From: Pedobacter sp. BMA
GTDB taxonomy: Bacteria; Bacteroidota; Bacteroidia; Sphingobacteriales; Sphingobacteriaceae
NCBI RefSeq assembly: GCF_001027745.1
Contig: NZ_LECU01000011.1
Span: 1 to 64,000 of the forward strand
Length of the DNA: 64,000 nt
Direction: 5' to 3'
This document shows, piece after piece, positions 17,582 through 26,727 of this stretch. The stretch's first letter is position 1; each line of letters starts with the position of its first letter. The notes below the pieces were generated by a model. That model worked only from the letters and a program-made list of their open reading frames with translations, searched no databases and had not been told where the DNA came from. The translations under genes were made by a program, and so were the position numbers.

Positions 17582-18225
17582 GTTCAATTAAAAAGCCTTT
17601 TATAATTGGTATTGCCGGAGGTAGTGGATCGGGTAAAACATTTTTCTTAAACTGCTTTCTACATCATTTCAAACAGGATGAGGTTACGTTGGTATCGCAG
17701 GACGACTATTATATCCCTGCAGGTGAAATGACCCAGGAAGAGAATAAACTTTATAACTTCGATCTGCCGTCAACCATTGATAGTGAACAGTTTTTAAAAG
17801 ATATCAAGCAACTGATAAATGGTGAGGTGGTTTATAAGAAGGAATATAATTTTAATAACCCATTAGCGGTTGTGAAAATTCTGGAAATTAAATCTGCCCC
17901 TATTATAATTGTTGAAGGGCTTTTTATCCTACACTTTAAAGAGATAGCCAATTTACTAGACCATACCATATTTGTAGATTCGGATGAACAGATAGCGCTC
18001 GATCGGCGCATCAAGCGCGATGGTTTGGAACGTGGCTATCCGGAAGAAGACGTTCTATATAAATGGCAAAATCATGTTGTTCCTGCATACAAGGAATACT
18101 TATTACCGTATCGAGAACAATGCCATAAAGTAGTGATGAACAATACCAATGAGCCTGATGAAATTATTGCGATTACCGAAGATATTTCTAATAATTTGCG
18201 AAATAGTATTCTGATTGATGTTTAA
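17578..18225 (+). CDS. udk: Uridine kinase
   Basis: The 215-residue protein has a P-loop GIAGGSGSGKT near residues 11-21, QDDYYIP near residue 41, the FDLPSTID segment, and IIVEGLFIL before the lid region RRIKRDGLERGYPEEDVLYKWQNHV. These match uridine kinase of the PRK/URK family, which phosphorylates uridine and cytidine in pyrimidine salvage. The final 20 residues are short of the usual, but the fold is complete. It overlaps the LysM gene by 4 bp, an odd pairing in function but a clear operon. A bidirectional terminator follows. Confidence 0.9.
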   Translation: MSSIKKPFIIGIAGGSGSGKTFFLNCFLHHFKQDEVTLVSQDDYYIPAGEMTQEENKLYNFDLPSTIDSEQFLKDIKQLINGEVVYKKEYNFNNPLAVVKILEIKSAPIIIVEGLFILHFKEIANLLDHTIFVDSDEQIALDRRIKRDGLERGYPEEDVLYKWQNHVVPAYKEYLLPYREQCHKVVMNNTNEPDEIIAITEDISNNLRNSILIDV

Positions 18226-18236
18226 AATTCTTTTTT

Positions 18237-18266
18237 AAAGTCAGACTTATCCAGTCTGACTTTTTT
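18237..18266. terminator. Bidirectional terminator
   Basis: AAAGTCAGACT (18237-18247) pairs perfectly with AGTCTGACTTT (18253-18263), followed by TTTTGTTTT. It separates the convergent uridine kinase and CoA-transferase genes and has T-runs on both sides. Confidence 0.85.
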
Positions 18267-18269
18267 GTT

Positions 18270-18932
18270 TTAATCCAGATTCATTTCTGGTATCTCCCCT
18301 TCTATAACTAATCGCCCGGCAGTTGATTGTCTGATAAAATCTATACTTACACCGGGTGCCCTTTCCAAAAGCTTAAAACCGCCTTCAGGCAACACATCTA
18401 AAACGGCAAGTTCAGTCACTATTTTTTTTATGCACCTTACACCAGTTAACGGGAGCGTGCATTTTGGTAGTAGTTTACTTTCTCCAGCTTTATTAACATG
18501 CTGCATGGCAACAATAATATTCTTTGCAGAGGCTACCAGATCCATCGCTCCGCCCATCCCCTTTACCATTTTACCCGGAATTTTCCAGTTGGCAATATCA
18601 CCATTTTCAGAAACCTCCATTGCTCCGAGAATGGTAAGATCGACTTTTTGGGCCCTGATCATTCCAAAGCTCATCGCCGAATCAAATATCGAAGAACCAG
18701 GTAGAGTGGTAATGGTTTGTTTTCCGGCATTAATTAAATCGGGATCTTCTTCACCTTCAATTGGAAAAGGACCCATTCCAAGTAAGCCATTTTCAGATTG
18801 TAAAACGATATTAATATGATCAGGGATGTAATTGGCCACCAGCGTCGGGATACCTATTCCCAGGTTTACGTAGTATCCGTCTTTTATTTCCTTAGCAATA
18901 CGCTGGGCGATTTCTTCTTTTGTGAATGGCAT
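18270..18932 (-). CDS. scoB: 3-oxoacid CoA-transferase, subunit B
   Basis: The 220-residue protein has the NLGIGIPTLVANY segment and the SENGLLGMGPFP motif whose Glu47 is the covalent CoA-binding catalytic residue of class I CoA transferases. GGAMDLVASAKNIIVAMQHVNKAGESKLL is also typical of the beta subunit. With subunit A it moves CoA from succinyl-CoA or acyl-CoA to acetoacetate. The substrate cannot be fixed by sequence. It follows subunit A after 30 bp, and the two form an operon that ends at the terminator shared with uridine kinase. Confidence 0.92.
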   Translation of the reverse strand: MPFTKEEIAQRIAKEIKDGYYVNLGIGIPTLVANYIPDHINIVLQSENGLLGMGPFPIEGEEDPDLINAGKQTITTLPGSSIFDSAMSFGMIRAQKVDLTILGAMEVSENGDIANWKIPGKMVKGMGGAMDLVASAKNIIVAMQHVNKAGESKLLPKCTLPLTGVRCIKKIVTELAVLDVLPEGGFKLLERAPGVSIDFIRQSTAGRLVIEGEIPEMNLD

Positions 18933-18962
18933 AATGAATGATTGAATTAGAAAACAAATGTG

Positions 18963-19676
18963 TTACTTATTTGGCTGATTGACTATCCTGGTTGTCCTTT
19001 GCTCAATTCGTTTTTCATAGTCCTTGCCCTGAAAAATACGGTGAACATATATTCCAGGTGTATGAATGTGGTCGGGATTGAGTTCGCCGGCTTCTACAAG
19101 TTCTTCAACTTCGGCAATGGTAATTTTGCCTGCCATGGCCATTACAGGATTAAAATTTCTGCTTGTCGACCTGAATATCAGATTACCTGCTGTATCTCCT
19201 TTCCATGCTTTTACAATGGCAAAGTCTGCATCGAAAGCATATTCCAATAAATAATCTTTACCGTGAAAGTTTCTAATCTCCTTACCTTCTGCAACCTCGG
19301 TTCCTACCCCTGCTGGTGTAAAAATAGCAGGCATACCGTAGCCTGCGGCCATGCAGCGCGTAGCAAGGGTTCCCTGTGGAATGAGATCAACCTCCAATTC
19401 GCCACTCAAAAGCTGACGTTCGAATTCCGCATTCTCACCCACATAAGAAGAAATCATCTTTTTGACCATACGCTTTTTAAGCATCAAACCAATTCCGAAG
19501 TCATCAACTCCGGCATTATTTGATATACAGGTAAGCGATTTTATCTCTTTAGCTACGAGAGCAGTGATACAATTTTCCGGAATGCCACACAAACCGAAAC
19601 CTCCGAGCATAATTGTAGCGCCATCAAAAATATCTCTGACAGCCTCATCGGCACCCGATACAACTTTATTGATCAT
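18963..19676 (-). CDS. scoA: 3-oxoacid CoA-transferase, subunit A
   Basis: The 237-residue protein starts MINKVVSGADEAVRDIFDGATIMLGGFGLCGIPENC, the alpha-subunit signature with the GGFGLCGIP glycine-rich motif, and contains SNNAGVDDFGIGLML and MAAGYGMPAIFTPAGVGT. It is the first gene of the scoA-scoB operon and acts in the cytoplasm in short-chain ketoacid activation or breakdown. Length matches bacterial two-subunit SCOT enzymes. The operon start faces the small Cys-rich gene at 19806, so the 129-bp gap carries divergent promoters. Confidence 0.92.
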   Translation of the reverse strand: MINKVVSGADEAVRDIFDGATIMLGGFGLCGIPENCITALVAKEIKSLTCISNNAGVDDFGIGLMLKKRMVKKMISSYVGENAEFERQLLSGELEVDLIPQGTLATRCMAAGYGMPAIFTPAGVGTEVAEGKEIRNFHGKDYLLEYAFDADFAIVKAWKGDTAGNLIFRSTSRNFNPVMAMAGKITIAEVEELVEAGELNPDHIHTPGIYVHRIFQGKDYEKRIEQRTTRIVNQPNK

Positions 19677-19767
19677 TTTTACGAATTTTGGTTAGACTCC
19701 TAAAATAATAAATCCGAATCAATATACGTTACAAAAACACTCCGAATTTGTTTAGATTCAGTTTTAA

Positions 19768-19798
19768 TTGGAAATAACCATAACATCTATTACCTTTG
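19768..19798 (+). promoter_or_regulatory. Promoter TTG-N20-TACCTTTG
   Basis: TTG at 19768-19770 and TACCTTTG at 19791-19798 match the Bacteroidota vegetative promoter with a 20-nt spacer. Transcription would start about 5-7 nt further on, at or next to the ATG at 19806, so the mRNA appears leaderless or nearly so. Confidence 0.6.
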
Positions 19799-19805
19799 TA
19801 ATGCA

Positions 19806-19967
19806 ATGATTTACGAGAGAGACGACAAAACATTTATTATCCCAAGCGATCCTGAATTTCAAAAAGGAATGGGGTTCATTTTAAGTTGTAGCGCAGAGCA
19901 TAAAAAATGCTGCGAGAAATTTAAGAAAGGTAAACGCTGTAAGAAATGCCCCGGTAACAAAAAGTAA
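19806..19967 (+). CDS. Small Cys/Lys-rich protein, 53 residues
   Basis: A 53-codon frame from ATG 19806 to TAA 19967 encodes a soluble protein starting MIYERDDKTFIIPSDPEFQK. Its C-terminal half is basic and holds five cysteines (28, 35, 36, 45, 48), including CC and a final CKKC pair, which suggests metal or zinc binding. I do not recognise a family. Support comes from a good promoter immediately upstream, coherent codon use, and a filled 360-bp gap between scoA and mutS2. It is too short for many gene finders. A nearby out-of-frame ATG at 19801 leads straight to a stop. Confidence 0.65.
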   Translation: MIYERDDKTFIIPSDPEFQKGMGFILSCSAEHKKCCEKFKKGKRCKKCPGNKK

Positions 19968-19980
19968 CCGTTGATATTTT

Positions 19981-20018
19981 CAGAAGTAGCTAACTAATAA
20001 TCGGGCTAGCCACTTCTG
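19981..20018 (+). terminator. Weak hairpin terminator
   Basis: CAGAAGT (19981-19987) pairs with ACTTCTG (20012-20018), with further GCTA/TAGC pairing inside, followed by a T-rich stretch. It would end the small Cys-rich gene before the convergent mutS2. Confidence 0.4.
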
Positions 20019-20035
20019 TTTAAGTATTATTTTTG

Positions 20036-22414
20036 TTAATTAAGATAAACATAGGTAATTCCATCTCCGCCCCTGTCTGCGTGTTCATCCTCCATCCTGT
20101 TAACCTGACTGTATTTTCTCAAATACTCTCTAATCATTTTCCTCAAAATCCCATCACCTTTACCGTGAATAATTTTAATTGATGGAAAACCAAGCATTAT
20201 CGCTTTATCGAGATATTTTTCCACTTCAAATAAGGCATCCTCAGTACGTTTTCCACGTAGGTCAAGCTCGGCCCGAAAACCAGAAACAGCATCGTTCATA
20301 CGGCCAGCGAAAGAGCCACCACTACTTTGAATCACCTTTTTCGCTTCTTTGTTACTAATTCTTTGAACACGGTTCTTTTTAACCGTTGAACGTAGATCGC
20401 CAATAGCCAGTATCAGTTCGTTACGGTTAATTTCCAATACCTGGGCCGTGGTTTCACTATCGGTAAATTTTACCCAATCGCCCACTACAACCTCTCCACC
20501 AACAATAACCTGAACTGGTTTGGCTTGTTCTTTCGGAACAGCATTATTGATCAGCTCACGCTGAAGATTTTGACGCAACTCTTTAGTAACCAATTTATCA
20601 GCCTGCTTTTCTTTAATTTCTGCTATTGTGTTTTCAACGAGTTTATTGGCATTTTTAATAATAGTCTGCGCTTCCTGCTTGGCTTCCTTAATTAATACCT
20701 TGCGATTTTCATCTAAAAATGCTTTGAGTTTTTCATTTTCGGCAACCAGGTTCCTGGCCTTATTTTGCTGATTGGCCAAACTTACTTTTGCATCATAAAC
20801 ATTTTTCTTTTCCCGTTCCAGATCAACCAGCATTGTATCCACCCTGTTCTGATTAGAGCCAGTTTTCTCTTTTGCCAATGCAATAACTTCTTTAGGCAGC
20901 CCTATATTCTGAGCAATTTCAAAAGCATAAGAGCTTCCCGGCTTACCCATTTCCAATATATACAGCGGTTTCATGCGTGCGTTATCAAAAAGCATAGAAG
21001 CATTTTCAAGGCCCGGAGTATTTCCTGCAAAAAGCTTCAGGTTAGAATAGTGGGTAGTAATTACACCACGTACCTTTTTATTGTTCAGTACCTCTAATAC
21101 CGCTTCGGCCATAGGCCCTCCAAACTGGGGATCGGTACCTGTTCCGAATTCATCAATCAAAACCATTGTTTTTGGCGAAGCATGCTCTACGAAATACCTC
21201 ATTTTTTTCAGGTGGGCACTGTAGGTACTTAAATCACTTTCAATGGACTGATCATCTCCAATATCGGCAAAGATATTCTCAAAAATTCCAACTTCGCTAT
21301 TAGCGTCAACCGGAATAAGCAGCCCGGTTTGTAACATAATTTGAAGGAGCCCTACCGTTTTCATACAAACAGATTTACCGCCGGCATTAGGACCGGAAAC
21401 CAACACAACACGGGTTTCTGCGTCAATATGAATATTTAGCGGCGTTACCGTTTTCTTTTCGCTGGCAAAAGAAATGGACAAAAGTGGATGTCTTGCATTA
21501 ATTAGTTTTGTTTTCGGCTCTTTTAGCAATCCCGGCATCTCAGCTTCAATATCCAAAGCAAATAAAGCCTTTGCCCGTACGAAATCAAGCTTAGTTAAAA
21601 AGCCATGATAGGAAAGCAAAAGCGGAGAATAGGGACGCAGGTCATCAGTTAGTGAGATAAGTATTTTGATAATTTCTCTACGTTTATCAAACTCCAGATC
21701 GCGGAGCTTGTTATTGAGTGTAAATACCTCTTCCGGTTCAATATAAACTGTTTGGCCCGTTGCAGATTCATCATGTACAAAGCCCTTTAATTTACGTTTA
21801 TTTTCTGCCAGAACCGGGATACACATCCTGCCATCGCGAATAGTCAAACTACCATCGGCTACCCAATTGTTGGCAATTGCTTGCTTATAAATGGAATCCA
21901 TTCGCTTGCGTACATCCTGCTCAGTCCTTGAAATTGCAGCAGTAATCTCCTGCAGTTCTTTTGAAGCATTAGGTTTTATTTTTCCTTTCGGATCGATAAC
22001 GGTCTCAATTTTCCTTAAGATGCTTTTTTCAATGGGTAAATGCTCGAAAAGTGCTTCGAGGGTGGGATAAACTTCAGCACGCTCTTCGAAAAACCGTAGA
22101 ACAGAGAATACCGTTTGTAATGAAGTGTAAACCTGAAACCATTCATCTTCCAGAAGGTACGTTCCTTCCACCCTAATCTTATCTACAAGTGATTTAATAT
22201 CAAAAAAAGTATTGATTTGCAAAGGCTCCTGGTTTTGCAGGATACTTTTAAACTCGTTTGTTTGCCGTAAAAATTTATCAATCTGATCAAAACGGTTCAT
22301 TACCTGCATCTTTTGCACCATTACCTGGCCCATAGGGCTCAAACAATGTTTACTGATCAGTTGCCTGATTTCAACAAATCCTAAACGTTCTAAGCAATTA
22401 TCGGGATATAACAT
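20036..22414 (-). CDS. mutS2: MutS2 family ATPase with Smr domain
   Basis: The 792-residue protein has the MutS-type Walker A GPNAGGKS at 341-348, the Walker B VLIDEFGTGTDP and the THYSNLK signature. A long coiled coil follows at about 520-640 (LEREKKNVYDAKVSLANQQNK and on). A C-terminal Smr endonuclease domain (AELDLRGKRTEDALFEVEKYLDKA, IIHGKGDGILRKMI) starts near 715. MutS2 lacks the mismatch-recognition domain and acts in suppression of recombination or in rescue of stalled ribosomes. Length is typical. It lies 1 bp after the DUF4296 lipoprotein gene and is convergent with the small Cys-rich gene. Confidence 0.95.
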   Translation of the reverse strand: MLYPDNCLERLGFVEIRQLISKHCLSPMGQVMVQKMQVMNRFDQIDKFLRQTNEFKSILQNQEPLQINTFFDIKSLVDKIRVEGTYLLEDEWFQVYTSLQTVFSVLRFFEERAEVYPTLEALFEHLPIEKSILRKIETVIDPKGKIKPNASKELQEITAAISRTEQDVRKRMDSIYKQAIANNWVADGSLTIRDGRMCIPVLAENKRKLKGFVHDESATGQTVYIEPEEVFTLNNKLRDLEFDKRREIIKILISLTDDLRPYSPLLLSYHGFLTKLDFVRAKALFALDIEAEMPGLLKEPKTKLINARHPLLSISFASEKKTVTPLNIHIDAETRVVLVSGPNAGGKSVCMKTVGLLQIMLQTGLLIPVDANSEVGIFENIFADIGDDQSIESDLSTYSAHLKKMRYFVEHASPKTMVLIDEFGTGTDPQFGGPMAEAVLEVLNNKKVRGVITTHYSNLKLFAGNTPGLENASMLFDNARMKPLYILEMGKPGSSYAFEIAQNIGLPKEVIALAKEKTGSNQNRVDTMLVDLEREKKNVYDAKVSLANQQNKARNLVAENEKLKAFLDENRKVLIKEAKQEAQTIIKNANKLVENTIAEIKEKQADKLVTKELRQNLQRELINNAVPKEQAKPVQVIVGGEVVVGDWVKFTDSETTAQVLEINRNELILAIGDLRSTVKKNRVQRISNKEAKKVIQSSGGSFAGRMNDAVSGFRAELDLRGKRTEDALFEVEKYLDKAIMLGFPSIKIIHGKGDGILRKMIREYLRKYSQVNRMEDEHADRGGDGITYVYLN

Positions 22415-22415
22415 A

Positions 22416-22970
22416 TTATTGTACTGCTTGCGCCGGAACCAACAGAGGTTCGGCCGCCTTTTTTAAATTGATTAACGAATCTGCCTGTTTCTTTTTCCTG
22501 GCAATCTGTCCCAGGGCTTTTACTTTTGATAAAGAATCAGGTTTCATCTTTTTTCTGATCTCCAATGAATCAGCCTTAAATTTCTTGGCGATTTTAGTAG
22601 AGTCACTTCTAAACTGTTTCTTTCTAATCATCCTGTCAGCTATTTCCATAGCTTTTTTTTGTTTAGATAAGCCAGACTGGATTCTTTTATACATCTGTTC
22701 CAGTTCTGCAGGATGATTGTTGTACCAGATTAAACTAGTGTGATATTCAGTTGAATCGGTAGAGAACTTTTTATATATTCCGTTATAGTAACCCGACGCT
22801 ACCTTTTTTGCAGAATCTTGTATATAAATGGTAGAAAGATAACCATCAACTACGTGTATATCAAACAAAATCTTCTCCATTTTATCTGGCTGGATAACAT
22901 TAGCGGGTACTCCGGGTTTGCATCCGAGCCAGAATATACCAATCATTAATACCCATATTAGTTTCTTCAT
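22416..22970 (-). CDS. DUF4296 lipoprotein
   Basis: The 184-residue protein starts MKKLIWVLMIGIFWLGC, a lipoprotein signal with Cys17. PDKMEKILFDIHVVDGYLS and YKKFSTDSTEYHTSLIWYNNHPAELEQMYKRI are the DUF4296 core, a Bacteroidota family of unknown function. The C-terminal 70 residues are Lys/Asp/Ser-rich with repeated KxDSLxxxKK words, suggesting a charged coiled coil. It is the first gene of a tight pair with mutS2, though a shared role is not obvious. It is divergent from the YggS-type gene by 68 bp. Confidence 0.85.
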   Translation of the reverse strand: MKKLIWVLMIGIFWLGCKPGVPANVIQPDKMEKILFDIHVVDGYLSTIYIQDSAKKVASGYYNGIYKKFSTDSTEYHTSLIWYNNHPAELEQMYKRIQSGLSKQKKAMEIADRMIRKKQFRSDSTKIAKKFKADSLEIRKKMKPDSLSKVKALGQIARKKKQADSLINLKKAAEPLLVPAQAVQ

Positions 22971-23038
22971 TATTAATTAATCGTTATTTATTGCCCAAAT
23001 TGCGGCAAGGTTATTAATTTTACCAAAAATAGTTATAA

Positions 23039-23737
23039 ATGAGCATAGCTGATAATCTTAAAAAATATAAAAGTGAGGTAGAATCTGATGGTGTAAAGCT
23101 TATTGCAGTATCCAAAACGCAAGCTACCGAGCTGATAAAGGAAGCTTACGATGCGGGACAACGGGCATTTGGGGAAAACCATGTACAGGAAATGGTTGAT
23201 AAGCAATCACAACTCCCTAATGATGTTGAGTGGCACATGATTGGCCATTTGCAATCAAATAAAGTGAAATATATTGCTCCCTTTGTTAACCTGATCCATG
23301 GGGTTGACAGCCTGAAATTACTGCAGGAAATCAACAAGCAAGCTTTAAAAAACAAGCGTATTATTGATTGCCTTTTGCAAGTATACATTGCAGATGAGGA
23401 TACTAAATTTGGATTGGGTTATGATGAAGTTATTGAATTATTGCGATCGGAAGCGTATCAGGAGCTGAAAAATATTCGCATTGTTGGTTTAATGGCTATT
23501 GCAACCAATACTACAAACGAGAAACAGATAACAATTGAGTTTAACGAGTTAAAAGTATTCTTTGATGGACTTAAGGACAGCTTTTTTAAAGACAGCGAAA
23601 CCTTCTCTGAAATATCTACCGGTATGAGCGCGGATTATAAAATTGCAATAGAAGAAGGAAGTACAATGGTAAGAATAGGCTCAAGTATTTTTGGAAAAAG
23701 AGTGATCAAACATTTTAAAAATATCTCTGCAAATTAA
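23039..23737 (+). CDS. YggS-family PLP homeostasis protein
   Basis: The 232-residue protein binds pyridoxal phosphate through K26 in KLIAVSKTQ. It has AFGENHVQEMVDK, EWHMIGHLQSNKVKYI and the C-terminal STGMSADYKIAIEEGSTMVRIGSSIFGKR, all hallmarks of the PLPBP/YggS family. These alanine-racemase-fold proteins keep free PLP low and affect amino-acid and ketoacid pools, without clear enzyme activity. It opens a four-gene operon in which its stop directly abuts the next start. Confidence 0.93.
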   Translation: MSIADNLKKYKSEVESDGVKLIAVSKTQATELIKEAYDAGQRAFGENHVQEMVDKQSQLPNDVEWHMIGHLQSNKVKYIAPFVNLIHGVDSLKLLQEINKQALKNKRIIDCLLQVYIADEDTKFGLGYDEVIELLRSEAYQELKNIRIVGLMAIATNTTNEKQITIEFNELKVFFDGLKDSFFKDSETFSEISTGMSADYKIAIEEGSTMVRIGSSIFGKRVIKHFKNISAN

Positions 23738-24205
23738 ATGAAGCTAAATATCAGAATTGCTGTAAAAGACGATTGTCTCCGAATACTGGACCTCATTAAT
23801 GAACTGGCAGCATACGAAAATGCTCCCGCTGAAGTAACTGTTGAACCTGATCATTTTATTGATGCTGGTTTTGGCTCAAATCCGGTATGGAAAGCATTCG
23901 TTGCTGAAGTAGACAATCAAGTAGTTGGATTTGCCTTGTTTTATACGCGTTATTCCACATGGAAAGGCTCTAGGTTATATCTTGAAGATTTTATTGTTAC
24001 GGAAAATATGCGTGGAAAAGGAATTGGCAAAGTTCTTTTCGACACGGTTATTGAAGAATCTAAAAACGGCAACTACAACGGGATGGTTTGGCAGGTGTTG
24101 GACTGGAATGAACCTGCGATTAATTTTTACAATAAATACAATGCAAACCTGGAAAGTGGTTGGTTAAATGCATCACTTTCTACTGAACAGGTAAAAGCTT
24201 TTTAG
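23738..24205 (+). CDS. GNAT acetyltransferase, SSAT-like
   Basis: The 155-residue protein shows the GNAT fold: an N-terminal IRIAVKDDCLRILDLINELAAYE, the VVGFALFYTRYSTWKGSRLYLEDFIV core, the acetyl-CoA-binding ENMRGKGIGKVLF loop and WNEPAINFYNKY. The YSTWKGxxLYLEDFIV order is the one seen in spermidine/spermine or thialysine N-acetyltransferases, so an amine substrate is likely but not shown. It starts immediately after the YggS-type stop and ends 3 bp before aspartate kinase, so translation is probably coupled. Confidence 0.88.
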   Translation: MKLNIRIAVKDDCLRILDLINELAAYENAPAEVTVEPDHFIDAGFGSNPVWKAFVAEVDNQVVGFALFYTRYSTWKGSRLYLEDFIVTENMRGKGIGKVLFDTVIEESKNGNYNGMVWQVLDWNEPAINFYNKYNANLESGWLNASLSTEQVKAF

Positions 24206-24208
24206 TTT

Positions 24209-25480
24209 ATGGACATATTTAAGTTTGGGGGCGCATCAATTAAAAATGCAGACGGCGTAAGAAATGTAGCTAACATTATAAGAGACTATAAAAAGGGAAA
24301 TTTACTTGTTGTAGTTTCTGCAATGGGCAAAATCACTAATCGGCTTGAAGATCTCAATGATGCATTTCTGTCGCAAAGTGAAGATACACACAACATATTT
24401 GAGGAAATTAAACTTTTTCACTTTAGTATAATCGAAGAACTTTTTAAAGGAAAGCCAAACCCGGTTTTCGACGACGTAGCGAACACCTTCGTTGAAATTG
24501 AATGGCTCATCGAAGATGAGGCAGATGAAAATGCTGAATATATCTACGATCAGATCGTATCCATTGGCGAAGTTGTTTCGACAAAAATTATTGCTGCCTG
24601 GCTCAATGAAACGGGTAGCAAAACGCTATGGGCAGACGCGAGAAATTATATCCAAACCGACAACACATATAAAGAAGGTAAAGTAGACTGGGCTAAAACC
24701 AATCAGACGATCCAAAAAGATCTGGTGCCCCTGTTAGCTGACCAAATCGTGGTAACACAGGGTTTCATTGGCGGTACAAGTGAAAATTACACCACAACGC
24801 TGGGTAGAGAGGGATCGGATTATTCAGCCGCGATTTTTGCGTCTTGCCTGGATGCGGCTGCATTAACGATATGGAAAGATGTTCCAGGAGTGCTGAATGC
24901 AGATCCAAAATGGTTCGATGAAACGGAGAAAATCGCCCAGTTATCTTATCATGATGCCATCGAACTCACCTATTACGGAGCAACGGTAATACATCCTAAA
25001 ACAATTAAACCTCTTCAAAACAAGGGCATTCCATTATTTGTAAGATCTTTTATCGAGCCGAAAGGTTCAGGCACAGCCATCACAAAAGATAATAACCCGT
25101 TGCCGGTACCCTCCTTTATTTTCAAGGTAAACCAGGCGCTCGTATCTATCTTTCCGAAAGACTATTCGTTTATCATCGAAGAAAATCTAAGTAACATATT
25201 CGAACTTTTCCATAAGCATAAAATCAAAATCAATACCATGCTAAACTCTGCAATTAGTTTCTCAGTGAGTGTTGATGACCATGCGGGGCAAATCGAAAAA
25301 CTGATTAACGACTTATCAGGCGAGTTTACCGTAAAATATAATAAGGGGTTGGAATTAGTTACCATTCGCTATTATAACCAGCAAACCATCGATCGTGTAA
25401 CTATTGATAAAGATATTCTGCTGGAAGTGAAAAGCAGACATACCTGCCAGATGGTAATGAAAAACAGATATTTAACATAG
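24209..25480 (+). CDS. Aspartate kinase
   Basis: The 423-residue protein begins MDIFKFGGASIKNADGVRNVA, the KFGGxS motif of aspartate kinases, with VVVSAMGKITN and the GREGSDYSAAIFA and WKDVPGVLNADPKW motifs in the kinase core. A pair of ACT-type regions follows at about 300-420. It phosphorylates aspartate at the head of lysine, threonine and methionine synthesis. It is a monofunctional enzyme with a divergent C-terminal regulatory part. It is third in the operon, 2 bp before the methyltransferase gene. Confidence 0.92.
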   Translation: MDIFKFGGASIKNADGVRNVANIIRDYKKGNLLVVVSAMGKITNRLEDLNDAFLSQSEDTHNIFEEIKLFHFSIIEELFKGKPNPVFDDVANTFVEIEWLIEDEADENAEYIYDQIVSIGEVVSTKIIAAWLNETGSKTLWADARNYIQTDNTYKEGKVDWAKTNQTIQKDLVPLLADQIVVTQGFIGGTSENYTTTLGREGSDYSAAIFASCLDAAALTIWKDVPGVLNADPKWFDETEKIAQLSYHDAIELTYYGATVIHPKTIKPLQNKGIPLFVRSFIEPKGSGTAITKDNNPLPVPSFIFKVNQALVSIFPKDYSFIIEENLSNIFELFHKHKIKINTMLNSAISFSVSVDDHAGQIEKLINDLSGEFTVKYNKGLELVTIRYYNQQTIDRVTIDKDILLEVKSRHTCQMVMKNRYLT

Positions 25481-25482
25481 AG

Positions 25483-26667
25483 ATGAATTCAAAAATTTTA
25501 GCTGAAGCTGTTCAAGAGTACTTGCATAAAAATCAAAATGCAGATGCGAATGATATTGCCCTGGCTAAAAGTCCTTTCGAGTGTATCAGTGCTGCTCAAT
25601 TGGCAGGCCAGATACAGGCCAGAAAAAAAGCCGAAAAAAAGTTACCAACCTGGTTTAATACCAAGGGAGTATATTTCCCCTCTCCACTATCCATAGAACA
25701 AACTTCGTCTGAAATTACAGCAGCATATAAAGCCAAATTAGCCAGGGGTGCATCTCTTATCGATTTAACAGGTGGTTTTGGAGTAGATGCATATTATTTT
25801 TCAAAAAAAGTAGCTCAGGTTGTACATTGTGAAATTGACCCTTCCTTATCAGAGATCGCAAAGTACAACGGCGGAGTACTTGATACACAGAATATTGAGT
25901 TTAAAAATAAAGATGGTATTGAGCACGTTAAAACTGGTTCAGCTGTTTTTGATACTATTTATGTAGATCCTGCAAGGCGCGCAGAAAAGGGCAAGGTATT
26001 TATGCTGAAAGACTGTACTCCTGATATTGCGGGCAACCTGATTGAGCTGCTCAATAAAACTACCCGGATTATTATCAAAACAGCTCCTCTGCTAGATCTT
26101 TCTGCGGGACTAGCAGAATTGCAGCATGTTAGTCAGATTCATATTGTGAGCATTAAAAACGAATGCAAAGAGCTTTTATGGATCATTGACAAAGATTATA
26201 CCGGAGATGTAGAAATCATTGCTACAACCTTAAATGAACATGAAAAGTGTTTGATGATCAATAAGTCAAATCAAAACACCACGGTAATCTTTACAAATGA
26301 ATTTACAACAGGAGATTACTTATATGAGCCAGATGCAGCTCTTTTAAAGTCCGGAGCATTTAATTTTATTGGCCAACACTATCAGCTGAAAAAACTGCAT
26401 CCTCAAACGCAACTATATGTTTCGAAAAGCGTAAACGATAGTTTTCCGGGGCGTATCTTTAGGATTGAAGAGATGCTGACAACTACAGAACTCAAGAAAA
26501 GAAAAACACTGAAAGGAAATGTTATCGTGCGAAACTATCCCGCCAAAGCAGAGGAATTGGTTAAAAAATATAAGATAAAACCGTCTGCGCTACAGTTTTT
26601 GATTTTCACAAAAATATCAAATGGAGATAATATTATTTTAGTGGGATCCATTAAACAGTATTACTAA
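25483..26667 (+). CDS. Class I SAM methyltransferase with THUMP-like domain
   Basis: The 394-residue protein has a SAM-binding motif LIDLTGGFGVDAYYFSK near residues 99-115, then HCEIDPSLSEIAKYN and the catalytic-type VDPARRAEKGKVFMLKDCTPDI. The C-terminal part (IVRNYPAKAEELVKKYKIKPS) matches the THUMP-like domain. RNA or another nucleic acid is the likely substrate by family analogy, not proven. It ends the four-gene operon and is followed by a hairpin shared with the convergent cold-shock gene. Confidence 0.83.
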   Translation: MNSKILAEAVQEYLHKNQNADANDIALAKSPFECISAAQLAGQIQARKKAEKKLPTWFNTKGVYFPSPLSIEQTSSEITAAYKAKLARGASLIDLTGGFGVDAYYFSKKVAQVVHCEIDPSLSEIAKYNGGVLDTQNIEFKNKDGIEHVKTGSAVFDTIYVDPARRAEKGKVFMLKDCTPDIAGNLIELLNKTTRIIIKTAPLLDLSAGLAELQHVSQIHIVSIKNECKELLWIIDKDYTGDVEIIATTLNEHEKCLMINKSNQNTTVIFTNEFTTGDYLYEPDAALLKSGAFNFIGQHYQLKKLHPQTQLYVSKSVNDSFPGRIFRIEEMLTTTELKKRKTLKGNVIVRNYPAKAEELVKKYKIKPSALQFLIFTKISNGDNIILVGSIKQYY

Positions 26668-26670
26668 AAA

Positions 26671-26705
26671 CAAAGGCCTTTCAATAATGGAAAGCCTTTG
26701 GTTTT
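26671..26705. terminator. Terminator between convergent genes
   Basis: CAAAGGCCTTTC pairs with GAAAGCCTTTG (one bulged base) around AATAATG and is followed by GTTTT. A-runs upstream let it work on the minus strand too. Confidence 0.6.
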
Positions 26706-26727
26706 AACGCAGATACGTAATAGCTAG

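Noticed and set aside
19801..19809. ATG at 19801 as start of the small Cys-rich protein
   Set aside because: It runs into TGA after two codons; the ATG at 19806 opens the 53-codon frame.
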